Shown here one piece after another: positions 18,928-27,866 of a DNA stretch of 64,000 nt. The notes below the pieces were generated by a model. The model was not told the origin of the DNA. It saw nothing but the letters and a program-made list of their open reading frames with translations, and made no database searches. The stretch's first letter is position 1. Each line of letters starts with the position of its first letter. The stretch lies in the NCBI RefSeq assembly GCF_019599465.1, contig NZ_RKLR01000011.1, forward strand, positions 49,652 through 113,651, written 5' to 3'. The translations under genes were made by a program, and so were the position numbers. This stretch comes from Haloarcula rubra. GTDB taxonomy: Archaea; Halobacteriota; Halobacteria; Halobacteriales; Haloarculaceae.

Positions 18928-19608
18928 ATGGCGAAACAGGATATAACAGTCTGCATCGATGCGTATCCCGACCCGGATACCGATGTCTTCCGTATCGGGG
19001 CCGCGGACGACATCCTCCGCCTGCTCGCTGACGCCCACGACACGGAATTTACGATCCCCGAACTCGTCGACGCCACAGGCGTCACCCGCTCGACGGTGTG
19101 GCGGGCTGTCGACCTCCTCGACAGTATCGGTGCCATCCGAATTCGAGAGACGCCACAACGAAACTACATCGCGATCGACCCCCAGCGACTCCAGAAAGAC
19201 GATCCGATACTTGCTATTCCGCAGTCGGAGTTCCACGCACCGATCCGGGCATTCGTTGACCGCATGCAAGCCACGCTCACTGAGGCCGACGACGTTGACG
19301 ACCTCCTCGGTATCGTTATTTTCGGGAGCGTCGCTCGGGGCGAAGCTGACCGCCAGAGCGACATCGATTGTTTCGTCGTCATCGATGGCGACCGAACGAC
19401 AGCCCGCCGGCAGGTTACCGATATCGTTGCTGATCTCCAGTCCGACCGCTTCGACGGTGACCGATTCGCGTTCGAACCGTATGTTGAATCCGCCGAGAGC
19501 GCACGCAGAGCTGGATCAAAGCTTCGAGAAATCTTCGCTGAAGGAATTACGGTCTACGGCAGCGACCACCTTGACTCGCTCCGGAAGGAGATCGTCGCCG
19601 ATGAGTAG
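18928..19608 (+). CDS. MNT-type nucleotidyltransferase antitoxin with HTH
   Basis: A 226-residue protein. The N-terminus is a winged helix-turn-helix (FTIPELVDATGVTRSTVWRAVDLLDSIGAI, ~40-70). The C-terminal half is a minimal nucleotidyltransferase with GSVARGEADRQSDID (~132-147), which has the GS and DxD metal-binding residues. In related systems the MNT protein adds AMP to, and so silences, the HEPN toxin, and here the HTH could also autoregulate. It overlaps the HEPN gene by 8 bp. The ATG at 18928 follows a TATAAATA-like sequence read on the other strand. Confidence 0.85.
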   Translation: MAKQDITVCIDAYPDPDTDVFRIGAADDILRLLADAHDTEFTIPELVDATGVTRSTVWRAVDLLDSIGAIRIRETPQRNYIAIDPQRLQKDDPILAIPQSEFHAPIRAFVDRMQATLTEADDVDDLLGIVIFGSVARGEADRQSDIDCFVVIDGDRTTARRQVTDIVADLQSDRFDGDRFAFEPYVESAESARRAGSKLREIFAEGITVYGSDHLDSLRKEIVADE

Positions 19609-20098
19609 TACGCGGATCGAGCAGCTCATCGATACTGTGCAAGCCGCGTTCGACCGCCGCCCAACAGATATCGAAGCCGGGCTTGATGTCGAGGATGCCG
19701 CCCTCCTTCAGCTGCGGAAGGCCTGTCGCTTGCTCGCCGGCGCCGAGGCACTGCAACAGGCCAGCTACTACACACTCGTCATCGAAGCGTCGTTCGTCGC
19801 CATCGAACGGACCGTGGAATTTCGCCTCCTCGAACGCGGCACGATGCAGCCGGATGATCTTCCTGGCACGCATCCTGGTGTTTATCGAGAGGCGGCGGCG
19901 GCCGGTGTTTTCGGAGAATCGATGGCGGCTGATCTCGCAGATCTCTGGCGTGACCACCGGGCAAAAACGTACTATCAGGATGGGCTCGCCTCAGCAGCGC
20001 GTGCTGAAGCGATGTACGAACTCGCCACCGAGATTCATACATACGTTACCGGGCGGTCTCGACAGGGACACGAGTGTATCTGCGGAAAGACCGTATAG
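19601..20098 (+). CDS. HEPN-domain toxin
   Basis: A 165-residue all-helical protein of the HEPN fold (LLQLRKACRLLAGAEALQQASYYTLVIEASFVAIERTVEFRLL...). The conserved basic stretch WRDHRAKTYYQDG (~126-138) stands where HEPN ribonucleases carry their R-x4-6-H motif, though the exact RxxxxH spacing is not perfect. It starts inside the MNT gene, so the two are translationally coupled as a type VII-like toxin-antitoxin pair. RNA targets are unknown. Confidence 0.75.
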   Translation: MSSTRIEQLIDTVQAAFDRRPTDIEAGLDVEDAALLQLRKACRLLAGAEALQQASYYTLVIEASFVAIERTVEFRLLERGTMQPDDLPGTHPGVYREAAAAGVFGESMAADLADLWRDHRAKTYYQDGLASAARAEAMYELATEIHTYVTGRSRQGHECICGKTV

Positions 20099-20625
20099 TT
20101 ACACTGAGCCGACGCATCTGTATCAAACGTAGCGCCCAATGTAGTTAATTTGACTCAAGAAAATACATAATATACAATCTCGTATACAATACGAAGTATA
20201 TAAATACATAAATTACAGACAGGAACAATATGACCTGATAAGAGGGGAAAATTGTGTATCTCTTGGCTATATCTTGAGTAAGCGAATGTATTTGCAGAGA
20301 AGTTTGGCGCTGAACCTCGAATTTATCTGAACTCGGCGCCATTAAGGATGCGACTGGCTCATTGCTTCGGTGCTGGGAGACTGGACGAGTGGGGCTACGA
20401 ACCCTTCCGATAGCGGACTACAGATTTCCTACTATCTGCCGGTGTCTAAAACTACCTCGGTCTAGAGGACACGTTTTCGGGATATAGAGCGTCTACAAAC
20501 GAATATCGGTCGAATCAGGCGAAGTTTGAGATGTTCTCACGGAAATGCTATGTATCGGTCGCCGACTAGCGAGGAGGGACGGGCCGATTGGAGGGAGTAG
20601 TCGATATCGTGCTCAGACCGCGAGT
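20099..20625. other. AT-rich gene-free gap before the insertion element
   Basis: From about 20145 to 20240 the sequence is very AT-rich (runs such as ATACATAATATAC). A 65-residue hydrophobic minus-strand frame spans 20145-20342, but its composition follows the AT bias and I do not call it. Nothing else is supported. The left end of the insertion element probably lies between 20500 and 20620, but no terminal repeat was found. Confidence 0.35.
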
Positions 20626-20669
20626 CCTGCGGCTTGCCGCAGGCGAGCGGAAGGTGCAGCAGCACCTTC
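20626..20669 (-). terminator. Two tandem hairpins after the transposase stop
   Basis: 20650-20669 is a perfect 8-bp stem with a 4-base loop (GAAGGTGC-AGCA-GCACCTTC) touching the transposase stop codon, and 20626-20643 is a perfect 8-bp stem with a 2-base loop (CCTGCGGC-TT-GCCGCAGG). They could end transcription or shield the element from readthrough. They resemble subterminal hairpins, but this element is of the DDE type. Confidence 0.5.
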
Positions 20670-22424
20670 TCATCCGACTTTTCGGAGAGAGTGGCCGACC
20701 GCCCGGACGAACGTCCTGGCGGTCACGACTGGCGGCGATCTGATTTCTCGCTCCATGCCGACTTTCACCAGAAAGTCGGTGAGCCGCCACAGATTGTACA
20801 GTAATGCTGCAAACGTGAAGTTGAACAACCGTACTCTGTAGTCTGTCGAGGAGGTTTTCGGAAGGTACGCTTTCACCGACTTGTACTGGTTTTCGATGTC
20901 CCAGCGACGGCCGTAACTGTTCGTAACGTGAGCGATCTCGTCGGGAACGACGTGATCGCGGTTGGTCACGAACACGGCGTACTCTCCATCAGCGTCGTCA
21001 CTGGTGGCTGGAACGTACAGATACTCTGCAGTATGATCGACGCCCCCGTCGATTCCGACGGGGACGTCGTGGTTGACAGCTGCGTCTACCCCGTCTTTGC
21101 TCTTGATGTGCTTGATCGCCTCGTAATCGGACTCGTATTTCGGCACTGGCATCGTGTACAGCAGGCCACGACCGTCGATCTCTGCACGGACGTTTCTCGT
21201 GTAGAAGCCACGATCCAACAGAATTTCGTCCAGATCGACGTACTGCTGGGCTCTCGAAAGCAGACGCGCAACGGCGTCTGCTTTCGAGTCAGCTGGCACC
21301 TCGGCTGGTTCCCAGTCTGAGTGTTCCTTGACGCCCTCAATCCCCAAGATGATCGGAACGTCGTTCCCGACGATCGTGATCGTCGCGAACGTGTAGCCGT
21401 GTTTCAACTCACCGTCGTCGACGTACCCGCTCACCATGGGCGGGTACGTCGACTTTGGGATCTGTTCGTCCTTGTCGATCCACGGCCAGACGTGGTAGGG
21501 GACGTGCGTGAAATCGACGGCCGCCACGACGTGGCGGTCGTCGAATGGATCTTCGTACCGAATCGTCTGGAGGATGTTCTCCGTCGCGGTATCGAATGCG
21601 TCCATGAGATGCTCGCGAAAAACCTCGGTGAACGCCACGATATCCTCGATCTGTTGTTCTTGGAGTGGGACAGATACCTCTTGATCAGCCGGCATTGCGA
21701 ACTGCTTGATCACTCGGAGGAACGTCGAGTCGTCACAGACGTCGTTCTCGTCGAGAAACCATCCGGCTTCACCCTCTGAATGGGCACTTCCCTGGGTGAG
21801 GCATGCCGAGGCGAACAGATCGAGGATCTGTTCGTCCTCGTAGACTCTATTCTGGGCCCTACCAGAGTCGAACTCGCCGAAGGCGTGCCTTCGGGCGAGC
21901 TCGACGATCTTGTTCCCCTGCTTTCGAATGTGTTCGCGTGTTACGGTTGGTTCATCACGGTCTTCTTCGATATCGTCTTCATCTGGGATGAGTGGAACTC
22001 GTGCTTCCAAGATGACGCCGCGGTCAACGGCTTCTTGTGCGATACCTGTAGCTGCCGCGTTGAGCGTCAGTTTGGTCTGTTCACTGAACTGCTTCCATGC
22101 GTACGAGATTGATTGCTGGCTCGGTGCCTTGTCCAAATCAAGCGTCTTCAGGAGTGATGGGCGATCTTCGAGGCGATCTGCGACCTCGCTCTGGGCGAGG
22201 TCGTAGATCTCCTGATAGAGATACACCCGAGCCATCGGTTCGGTGCCGTTTGCGGCCTTGTGTTGCTGGCGGTCGTCGGTAAGTCCGTCAACTGGAATCG
22301 ATACCTCTCCAAGAACACGCCAGAGATGATCCACTGATTCACAGACTTCCCCAGCGTGATAGACGATCGCCCCCGCGAGCGCGGGGGCGTCGTCATCAAC
22401 CGCCGACATCCGTTTTGAAGTCAT
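20670..22424 (-). mobile_element. DDE transposase (IS4-like fold)
   Basis: A 584-residue transposase. The catalytic triad is visible as AAVDFTHVPYH (first Asp), ILLDRGFYTR (second Asp) and RRWDIENQYKSVK (Glu, in the Y/R-x-W-x-I-E-x-x-Y-K signature of IS4-type elements). It is longer than the ~400-residue ISH8-type enzymes because of an extended N-terminal helical region with acidic stretches. It appears full length. The ATG at 22424 is preferred over a TTG at 22457. Terminal inverted repeats and target duplications could not be located by eye, so element ends are undefined. Confidence 0.8.
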
Positions 22425-22749
22425 CGTAGTTCTGAGCGCGGCGGCGAGCGGTTTCAAGTCGTCACATTAGTCGCCAGATCAACTGTTTCACATCTCTATT
22501 GAACTCATAGCTGTCTTGTCAATCGATACCGCCACGCAAAGAAATTATCAGCAATCTAGTGGTTGGTAGAATTTGAGATCCCGAAAACGTGTGGAGGAAT
22601 CTGTGCCAATTTTATATAGCGCTTAATGGTTTATGACAATCAAATGCCGCCGCAGTCTTGCGATTCCCATCAAAAACACTTCACTATACATTAAACGAAT
22701 AATGTACGGTGGATTTTTACACCCCTGCGCCGTCAGGTCAGTCTAACGG

Positions 22750-23886
22750 ATGTCTCAGGACCAGACCACCCCTTCTGATGGCCGTAAACCCCTTGAAGCG
22801 GCCATCGAACACTTCGTCGCCGATAAGGAGAAACTCGATGGCTCCGGGAACTACGCCGACATGGCTGGCCGCGTCGTCCGCCGGTGGGCCAACCAACACT
22901 GTGAGCGCCTTGAGTACGTCGACGAAGTCGAACCCCGACACATGGAGAGCTACGCCGATTACCTCGCTCGGCGCGCACAGGCCCGCGCTGCCGACCCGAC
23001 AGATGAAGCAGGCATCACCGGCCGCACAGCTCATCAGTACTACAGCCTTGTCCGCGCGTTCCTCACGCACTGCCAGAAGTGGGAGTGGCTATCCGAGAAC
23101 CCTGCCATCGTCGAGCGTGTCACCGGGAAACTCCCTGACCAGAGCCTCGGACAGACTGACACTCAGCAGTTCTGGTCCCCCGACGAGCGACAGGCACTCT
23201 GCAACTACGCCGATAAGCAGGCCCACGCCGCCATCGATGCCGATGGTATGGCCGCCCGGACTGAGGTCCGTGACAGGGCCCTCGTGTACGTCCTCGCCTA
23301 CACAGGGGCACGTGTGAGCGAACTGGTTCGGGATAGTCGCGACGAGCGCCGGACCGGCATCACGTGGGCCGACGTCGACCTCGCAGACAACCGAATTCAG
23401 GTTCTCGGAAAGAATCAGGAACGCCAGCATCTCCAGCTTCCCGAGCAGGCTCAGCCCGCCATCGAACGCTGGGAAACCGTCCTCGACCCGCCCGTCGACT
23501 CGTGGCCGGTGTTCCCGACGCTCCATGCCCCCTCGCTACACAGTGTGCTCCCCGAGGACGCCGAACCCGACGGCGACCTGCTCGCCACACTGCGCGAGCA
23601 CGATGCTCGGCCGCCGTCTATCTCTGTCAACGGCGTTCGGTCGATCCTCAAGCGATTGTGCGAAGAGGGCGATATCGACGTCGACGGGCCGAAAGACTAC
23701 CTGACGCCCCACGGCGCGCGGCGCGGCGTCGGGGAGTTCCTGTACCGCAACGTCGGGTTCGAGGCCGCCCAACGGGCTCTTCGTCACGAAGACCCGTCGA
23801 CGACGAGCCAGATGTACAGCCACATCGAGGCTAGCGAACTAGCGGATGTGACGAGTGAGGCGTTTGAGGAGACGGATGACAAGTGA
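22750..23886 (+). CDS. Tyrosine recombinase (XerC/D-like integrase)
   Basis: A 378-residue site-specific recombinase. The N-terminal SAM-like core-binding domain (~10-130) precedes the catalytic domain with all expected residues: Arg in TGARVSEL (~188), His-x-x-Arg in HGARRGVGE (~321-324), His in LRHEDPSTTSQ (~344) and the nucleophile Tyr in QMYSH (~357). It could resolve plasmid multimers or integrate the element. No tRNA gene or att repeat is next to it. It converges with the DUF234-like gene, with 71 bp between. Confidence 0.9.
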   Translation: MSQDQTTPSDGRKPLEAAIEHFVADKEKLDGSGNYADMAGRVVRRWANQHCERLEYVDEVEPRHMESYADYLARRAQARAADPTDEAGITGRTAHQYYSLVRAFLTHCQKWEWLSENPAIVERVTGKLPDQSLGQTDTQQFWSPDERQALCNYADKQAHAAIDADGMAARTEVRDRALVYVLAYTGARVSELVRDSRDERRTGITWADVDLADNRIQVLGKNQERQHLQLPEQAQPAIERWETVLDPPVDSWPVFPTLHAPSLHSVLPEDAEPDGDLLATLREHDARPPSISVNGVRSILKRLCEEGDIDVDGPKDYLTPHGARRGVGEFLYRNVGFEAAQRALRHEDPSTTSQMYSHIEASELADVTSEAFEETDDK

Positions 23887-23957
23887 ACTACCCTACTTGC
23901 TCACGGCTGACGCCGTTCGCGCCTCAACTCAGCTAAACTCAAGCTACGTTTGGCGAT

Positions 23958-24665
23958 TTACTGGTCACTACTCTCGAGAACGGCAACGATATCGGACAGG
24001 TCGAAGAGACGGATGTCGTCACGTTCGTCTGCAGCTTCTTCGACGGAGCGTTTGAACCCAGAGCGGCTGAACAAGGCGAATTCATACGTCGGCTCACTAC
24101 CTCCGGTGGGTGTCCAGTCGATATGGGAGACATCGTCTTCGAGGTCCGCGAGCACGTCATAGCCAAGGGGGGTGTTGGTAAATTTCGCTTCGCCGGCGAT
24201 CAGCGTTGACTCGTCAGTTGGTGCGACAACATCTACCTCCCGACCCTTGTACCACCACTGGCTTGGCACCTGTGTGAGCTGGTAGTCTGCATAGAGCGCC
24301 GGCACCGCCTGGTGACAAAGCGATTCGAACGTTTCGCTGACAAAATCGGGCAATTCCGGTTCGATGAGATCCGCGTAGGCGTTCTCCCCGTAGAGTTCGT
24401 ACTGTCCCTCGCGGCCATAGAGATACCGGAAGTAAAACCGGAACACGGGATCTCGAATCTGGTACCGAGTCCGCTTGCTGCTCGCCGCGTCGGCGAGTGC
24501 TGGATGGTGTTTCTCGATGATCTGGAACGTTTCCATCCGGTCGAAGTAGTATGACGTGTTGGTGCTCTCGATGCCGGCTCCTTGGGCGATCTCGTTTCGA
24601 CTGCGGTTCCCGCTGGCCATCGACTCCAGCACGGAGAAATACGTGTTCACCTGGTTAAATTCCAT
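23958..24665 (-). CDS. DUF234-like winged-helix/nuclease-fold protein
   Basis: A 235-residue protein. The N-terminal ~70 residues form a winged helix (SVLESMASGNRSRNEIAQGAGIESTNTSYYFDRME). Then comes the sequence typical of the C-terminal part of archaeal DEXX-box AAA ATPases (RYQIRDPVFRFYFRYLYG) and a PD-(D/E)XK-like core (YKGREVDVVAPTD ... LIAGEAKFT). The P-loop ATPase domain normally in front is absent. It may be a truncated ATPase or an independent regulator/nuclease. The intact start and operator-like repeats just upstream favour the second view. Confidence 0.65.
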   Translation of the reverse strand: MEFNQVNTYFSVLESMASGNRSRNEIAQGAGIESTNTSYYFDRMETFQIIEKHHPALADAASSKRTRYQIRDPVFRFYFRYLYGREGQYELYGENAYADLIEPELPDFVSETFESLCHQAVPALYADYQLTQVPSQWWYKGREVDVVAPTDESTLIAGEAKFTNTPLGYDVLADLEDDVSHIDWTPTGGSEPTYEFALFSRSGFKRSVEEAADERDDIRLFDLSDIVAVLESSDQ

Positions 24666-24697
24666 CTGGAGGACATGTGCTCCGAAGTTAGAAACTT

Positions 24698-24727
24698 AAC
24701 TATAATAGTCTGAACTATAATAGTCTG
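24698..24727 (-). promoter_or_regulatory. Tandem operator-like dyads overlapping a promoter
   Basis: AACTATAATAGTCTG is repeated exactly in tandem (24698-24712 and 24713-24727). Each copy contains the dyad ACTAT-A-ATAGT. They lie 33-62 nt upstream of the start at 24665 and overlap the expected TATA position, so a bound regulator would block transcription. Autoregulation by the winged-helix protein is a reasonable guess. Confidence 0.6.
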
Positions 24728-24766
24728 GAACCTAATACGGTGGATCAATCTTCGATCCTTCACCCA

Positions 24767-24807
24767 CTAACCAACATAAGGTGAGTATCGGCCACCGTGT
24801 TGGTTAG
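24767..24807. repeat. 41-bp inverted repeat, copy 2
   Basis: Arms CTAACCAACA (24767-24776) and TGTTGGTTAG (24798-24807), perfect reverse complements 21 bp apart, with arm sequences identical to copy 1 at 521. The spacer is different. It lies 102 bp upstream of the DUF234-like gene and 62 bp beyond the 3' end of the partition operon. Confidence 0.85.
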
Positions 24808-24869
24808 CAAGAAGAGCCCGACGAGTCACTCAACCAGCAACACAAACGAAAACAGACCGCTACAGCAGT

Positions 24870-25346
24870 TCAATCCAACGCGCCAAAGCCTTCGTCTTCC
24901 ATCAACTCGGCGACCTTCTCGGGGTTCTGGAACGCAGCGAGCAGTGCGAACTCACGAGCGTCGGTTTTCGCGACTTCGCCAGTGTCGAGTTCGTCGGCGA
25001 GTGCGTTCCGAAACGCGGCTTCCTGCTCGGCGACTTCCTCTCGGAGGTGGATCTCTATGCGTTTGTCACGCTCGTCGCCGACGTTGCTCCGACGAACGAA
25101 GTACGGATACTCCGGCGTCGCGGATTCCTCTGTCGACGTCGCCTCGGTATCTGATGACGTCACGGTGGCCGCGTCTGCCGAGTTTGTCCCCGTCGCCGTC
25201 GAATCGTCCTCATCGGCTGTACTGGACTGACTACCCGCCGACGGTTGGTGGCTCTCGTCTCCTTCATTCGTCACCTCGTCACTGTCGGCGTCGTCGTCAC
25301 CACTCCCGAAGTCGAGGTTCCCGGAACCGGACTTGAAGTTGCTCAT
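24870..25346 (-). CDS. Acidic ParA-partner protein
   Basis: A 158-residue protein. The first ~80 residues are low-complexity, Ser/Asp/Thr-rich and surely disordered. The C-terminal half is folded: a beta-strand with basic residues (PYFVRRSNVGDERDKRIEIHLRE) and two helices (AAFRNALADELD, AREFALLAAFQNPEKVAELME). It overlaps the ParA-like gene by 4 bp, as ParB-type partners do, but it lacks the ParB HTH. The strand-helix pattern could be a ribbon-helix-helix centromere binder; this is inference. Its probable site is the dyad array at 26398-26872. Confidence 0.7.
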   Translation of the reverse strand: MSNFKSGSGNLDFGSGDDDADSDEVTNEGDESHQPSAGSQSSTADEDDSTATGTNSADAATVTSSDTEATSTEESATPEYPYFVRRSNVGDERDKRIEIHLREEVAEQEAAFRNALADELDTGEVAKTDAREFALLAAFQNPEKVAELMEDEGFGALD

Positions 25347-26338
25347 GCAGTCGTCGCCTCCGTCGGCTCGTCTTCTTCGAGGTTGATCTGGCGGTTATCA
25401 TGGCCGTCGATATCCAGTTCGAGGACCGGGTCAATCTCGGCGTCGAATGTTTCCGTCGCAATGAAGCGAGCCAGTTCGTAGAGTTTCTCTAGTGTATCGA
25501 TCTCCCGGTCACGGACACGCCGCTGGCCGGGCTCACTGATCATCTCGCCGTCTCTCTCGAAGGTTTTCCAGCGCTCTTCTACCACTTTGAACGCAGACCC
25601 TCGCGCCTCCCACATCGCGTCCATAAGGCTCTCGCGGTTGCCGATGGTCACTGGTGTCGCGAACTCGGCCGTGTTCTCGAACTGTTGCTGGTACTGCTGG
25701 TGAGCATTGGTCTGGCCGACACCCGACGGCACGACACACGACAGTCCAATCTCGATGTCGAGCTGTGTCTCCATGTTGCCGACCAGTTCGTCCAGCCCGT
25801 CGAGACTTAGGTTCCCCTTCCCCGCGGGCTTGACCGGCGCCACGAGTGTTCGAAGGGCGAAGATCGCGTTATACAGCAGGTCTTCCGCACGGGCGTTGGG
25901 GTCGATGAGGATAGCGTCGTACTTTTCGTGGAGTGCCTGTTTCTCCCAGAGGAGTTCGTACAGCAGCTCGAACCGAGGATATTCCTCCCGGGTCATGTTC
26001 TGCATCCCCGTCTCGTAGGATATCTTCTGCTCCAGGTTGGACGTGAAGTCACCGAGCATGTCGTGACTCGGGATGATGTCGACGCCCTCTTCGGTCGTCT
26101 CGATGAGATCATCGAAATCCCCGTCGGGCATATCCAGAATATGCTTGACCAGATTGTCCGCGTCTGGGTCGCTTCGGTGCTCTCCGACGTCGAAGAGGCT
26201 AGTCAGGTTCCCCTCCTGTGGGTCGAAATCCAGCACGAGTGTGTTCTGGCCCATCCGTTCGAGCGCGACGGCGAGGTTGGCCGTCATCGTGGTCTTGTAC
26301 GTTCCGCCCGACTCCGAGTACACCACGGCCGTAATCAT
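25343..26338 (-). CDS. parA: ParA/MinD-like partition ATPase
   Basis: A 331-residue ATPase that probably segregates this replicon. The N-terminal P-loop reads YSESGGTYKTTMTANLA (7-23), aligned with the ParA KGGxGKTT motif. The catalytic Lys15 is kept, but the signature first Lys is Ser and the second Gly is Tyr. LVLDFDPQEGNLTSLF supplies the switch I region, and DAILIDPNARAEDLL the Walker B-like strand. The ATG at 26338 is preferred to a TTG at 26344. TTTATGATA about 27 nt upstream is a plausible TATA box for a leaderless transcript. The upstream dyad array suggests autoregulation. Confidence 0.85.
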   Translation of the reverse strand: MITAVVYSESGGTYKTTMTANLAVALERMGQNTLVLDFDPQEGNLTSLFDVGEHRSDPDADNLVKHILDMPDGDFDDLIETTEEGVDIIPSHDMLGDFTSNLEQKISYETGMQNMTREEYPRFELLYELLWEKQALHEKYDAILIDPNARAEDLLYNAIFALRTLVAPVKPAGKGNLSLDGLDELVGNMETQLDIEIGLSCVVPSGVGQTNAHQQYQQQFENTAEFATPVTIGNRESLMDAMWEARGSAFKVVEERWKTFERDGEMISEPGQRRVRDREIDTLEKLYELARFIATETFDAEIDPVLELDIDGHDNRQINLEEDEPTEATTA

Positions 26339-26397
26339 ACACAACGTGCTATAGCATCCTGTATCATAAATCTGTGTCAGACGTTCAAGACAGACAG

Positions 26398-26872
26398 CTG
26401 TTACAGATACCTATTACAGATATTTGTACAAGAAATCCCTAACGCTGCTCTACTGCGATTTCGAGTTATAAAGTCGAAATTGAGGCTTCTCAGTATATCA
26501 CAGATATCTGTTACAGCTATCTGTAACTGCATTCATACTGGTACTCGGAGCCCGACCATGTAGTCTGTTACAGACGTCTGTAATAGAAATCAGTCTGTGA
26601 TGTCCGTGACAAATTGGACTTTTCTGTAACCGATCTATGTACAGGTTAACTGTATCCCGGAACCAATAGCTGATTGACAAGGTGATTGGCTGTCGACCAC
26701 AGCCAGCTGGGGTAAGCAATTCGTTTGGCTACCTCTATTTTAACCTGTAACAGAAGTCTGTAACAGATAACTTTCCTATCCAGTCACCTCACAGATCCGC
26801 AGCAACTGATTCGTAGGAGGTTCTCTGACGGAAATCGGACACCCAGACGACTGTAACAGATAACTGTTACAG
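26398..26872. repeat. Array of paired CTGTWACAG dyads (iteron or centromere candidate)
   Basis: The 9-bp dyad CTGT-W-ACAG occurs perfectly at 26398, 26508, 26565, 26745, 26758, 26851 and 26864, and with one mismatch at 26411, 26521, 26578 and 26624. Ten of the eleven copies form five pairs whose starts are exactly 13 bp apart (26398/26411, 26508/26521, 26565/26578, 26745/26758, 26851/26864). The array lies wholly upstream of the ParA-like gene. Phased pairs like this are typical of a partition centromere or a replication-origin iteron set. No initiator gene is visible nearby. Confidence 0.8.
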
Positions 26873-27131
26873 ATACGGGTCTGTTTTTGTCTATAGATAC
26901 ACACCTAGCTGTTCGTTGACTCAAAAACTGTTCGTCGTGGGTTCGAGACCCTTATGTGAACCACTGAGTGCTATACAATTCCCCTTCCTGATTTTGCAGA
27001 CCTTCGCAGTATGTGTGACGAAAATCGTCGGTTTGCTGACTGTATCCTCTGTATCTCGCACAACAGTATTGTCATTCTGTGAGGGTTTCAACAGAGTCAT
27101 ACAACCATAGACTTAGTCGCAGATGGGGGCT
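26873..27131. other. Gap beyond the dyad array
   Basis: No gene or strong repeat is supported. A 64-residue frame at 26916-27110 is basic and Cys-rich, unlike its neighbours, and is not called. Confidence 0.3.
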
Positions 27132-27866
27132 TCAGAAACACCCGGATGCTTGCTCAAAGTGTGCCGTCGGGACTTCGAACTCCGGGTAGTATATTCGCGG
27201 ATCGATGGAGGATACATCGGACGGTATTTTTGTAAGTTCCCTGTCTCGGGCGGCGACAACGAGAACCATCGAATCAAGAATATCATCACGGCGAACCTCT
27301 TTGAGGAGATACGTATCACGGGCCTGTTGATAGCACTTCTTGGCACTATCGAGTTCGTCGCTGAGCAGTTTCATTCGAATGCCACGGCCACACTCTGACG
27401 ATTTCGAATAGGCGACTGGCTGGCCATTTAGCGCCGCGAAGCAGAGTTCTGGATGACTTTCGTACACCTGGTCATCATCTGGGTCTACCATCTCTGCGAC
27501 CTCCCGAATCTTCTGACTGATACTGTGTGCCTGTTGAGAGTGTCCGTGACCGACCTTCTCGCGATGCTTATCGCTCGCTTCCTGATACTCATCACAATCG
27601 ACGGCACTTCGGCACGGTGGATAAAACACCGAAACCCCACGGCTGCCTAACAGGTCCCGAGCGGTGATATCACATTGCCGGCGTTCATCTTTCGGGAGTC
27701 CAATAGGGATGTCAACAAGTATCCGGTCCGCCTCGGAGTGGTTCTCGATATTCTCTGAAAACGCACCGACCCTGTCCATGCGTGGTTCTCCGTTCTCGAC
27801 AACCGTCAGAAACCATCCGGTTTGGCAGGCATCCACGCCAACGACGGTTGAATCATTTGTCGCCAT
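27132..27866 (-). CDS. DUF429 family predicted nuclease
   Basis: A 244-residue protein of the DUF429 family, which is predicted to have an RNase H-like fold. The typical motifs are the N-terminal VVGVDACQTGWFLTVV (~8-23), RILVDIPIGLPKDERRQCD (~48-66), YESHPELCFAALNG (~134-147) and, near the C-terminus, DDILDSMVLVVAARD. The acidic residues in GVDA, VDIPIG, SHPE and DILD would be the active site. DUF429 genes are common, single and of unknown role in haloarchaea. It reads away from the large locus and has its own 5' region. Confidence 0.85.
   Translation of the reverse strand: MATNDSTVVGVDACQTGWFLTVVENGEPRMDRVGAFSENIENHSEADRILVDIPIGLPKDERRQCDITARDLLGSRGVSVFYPPCRSAVDCDEYQEASDKHREKVGHGHSQQAHSISQKIREVAEMVDPDDDQVYESHPELCFAALNGQPVAYSKSSECGRGIRMKLLSDELDSAKKCYQQARDTYLLKEVRRDDILDSMVLVVAARDRELTKIPSDVSSIDPRIYYPEFEVPTAHFEQASGCF

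Noticed and set aside
18959..20098. Long 379-codon frame across the toxin-antitoxin pair
   Set aside because: Only its last 165 codons are the HEPN gene; the first part is a shadow of the MNT gene. The ATG at 19601 is the true start.
20145..20342. 65-codon hydrophobic minus-strand frame
   Set aside because: It follows a local AT-rich stretch; the Tyr/Ile/Phe content can be explained by base composition alone.
20626..20669. IS200/IS605-type subterminal hairpins
   Set aside because: The hairpins follow a DDE transposase gene and no HUH transposase is present, so a terminator role is more likely.
26398..26872. CRISPR array
   Set aside because: The units are 9 bp with irregular larger distances and no spacers of constant length, and no cas genes are nearby.
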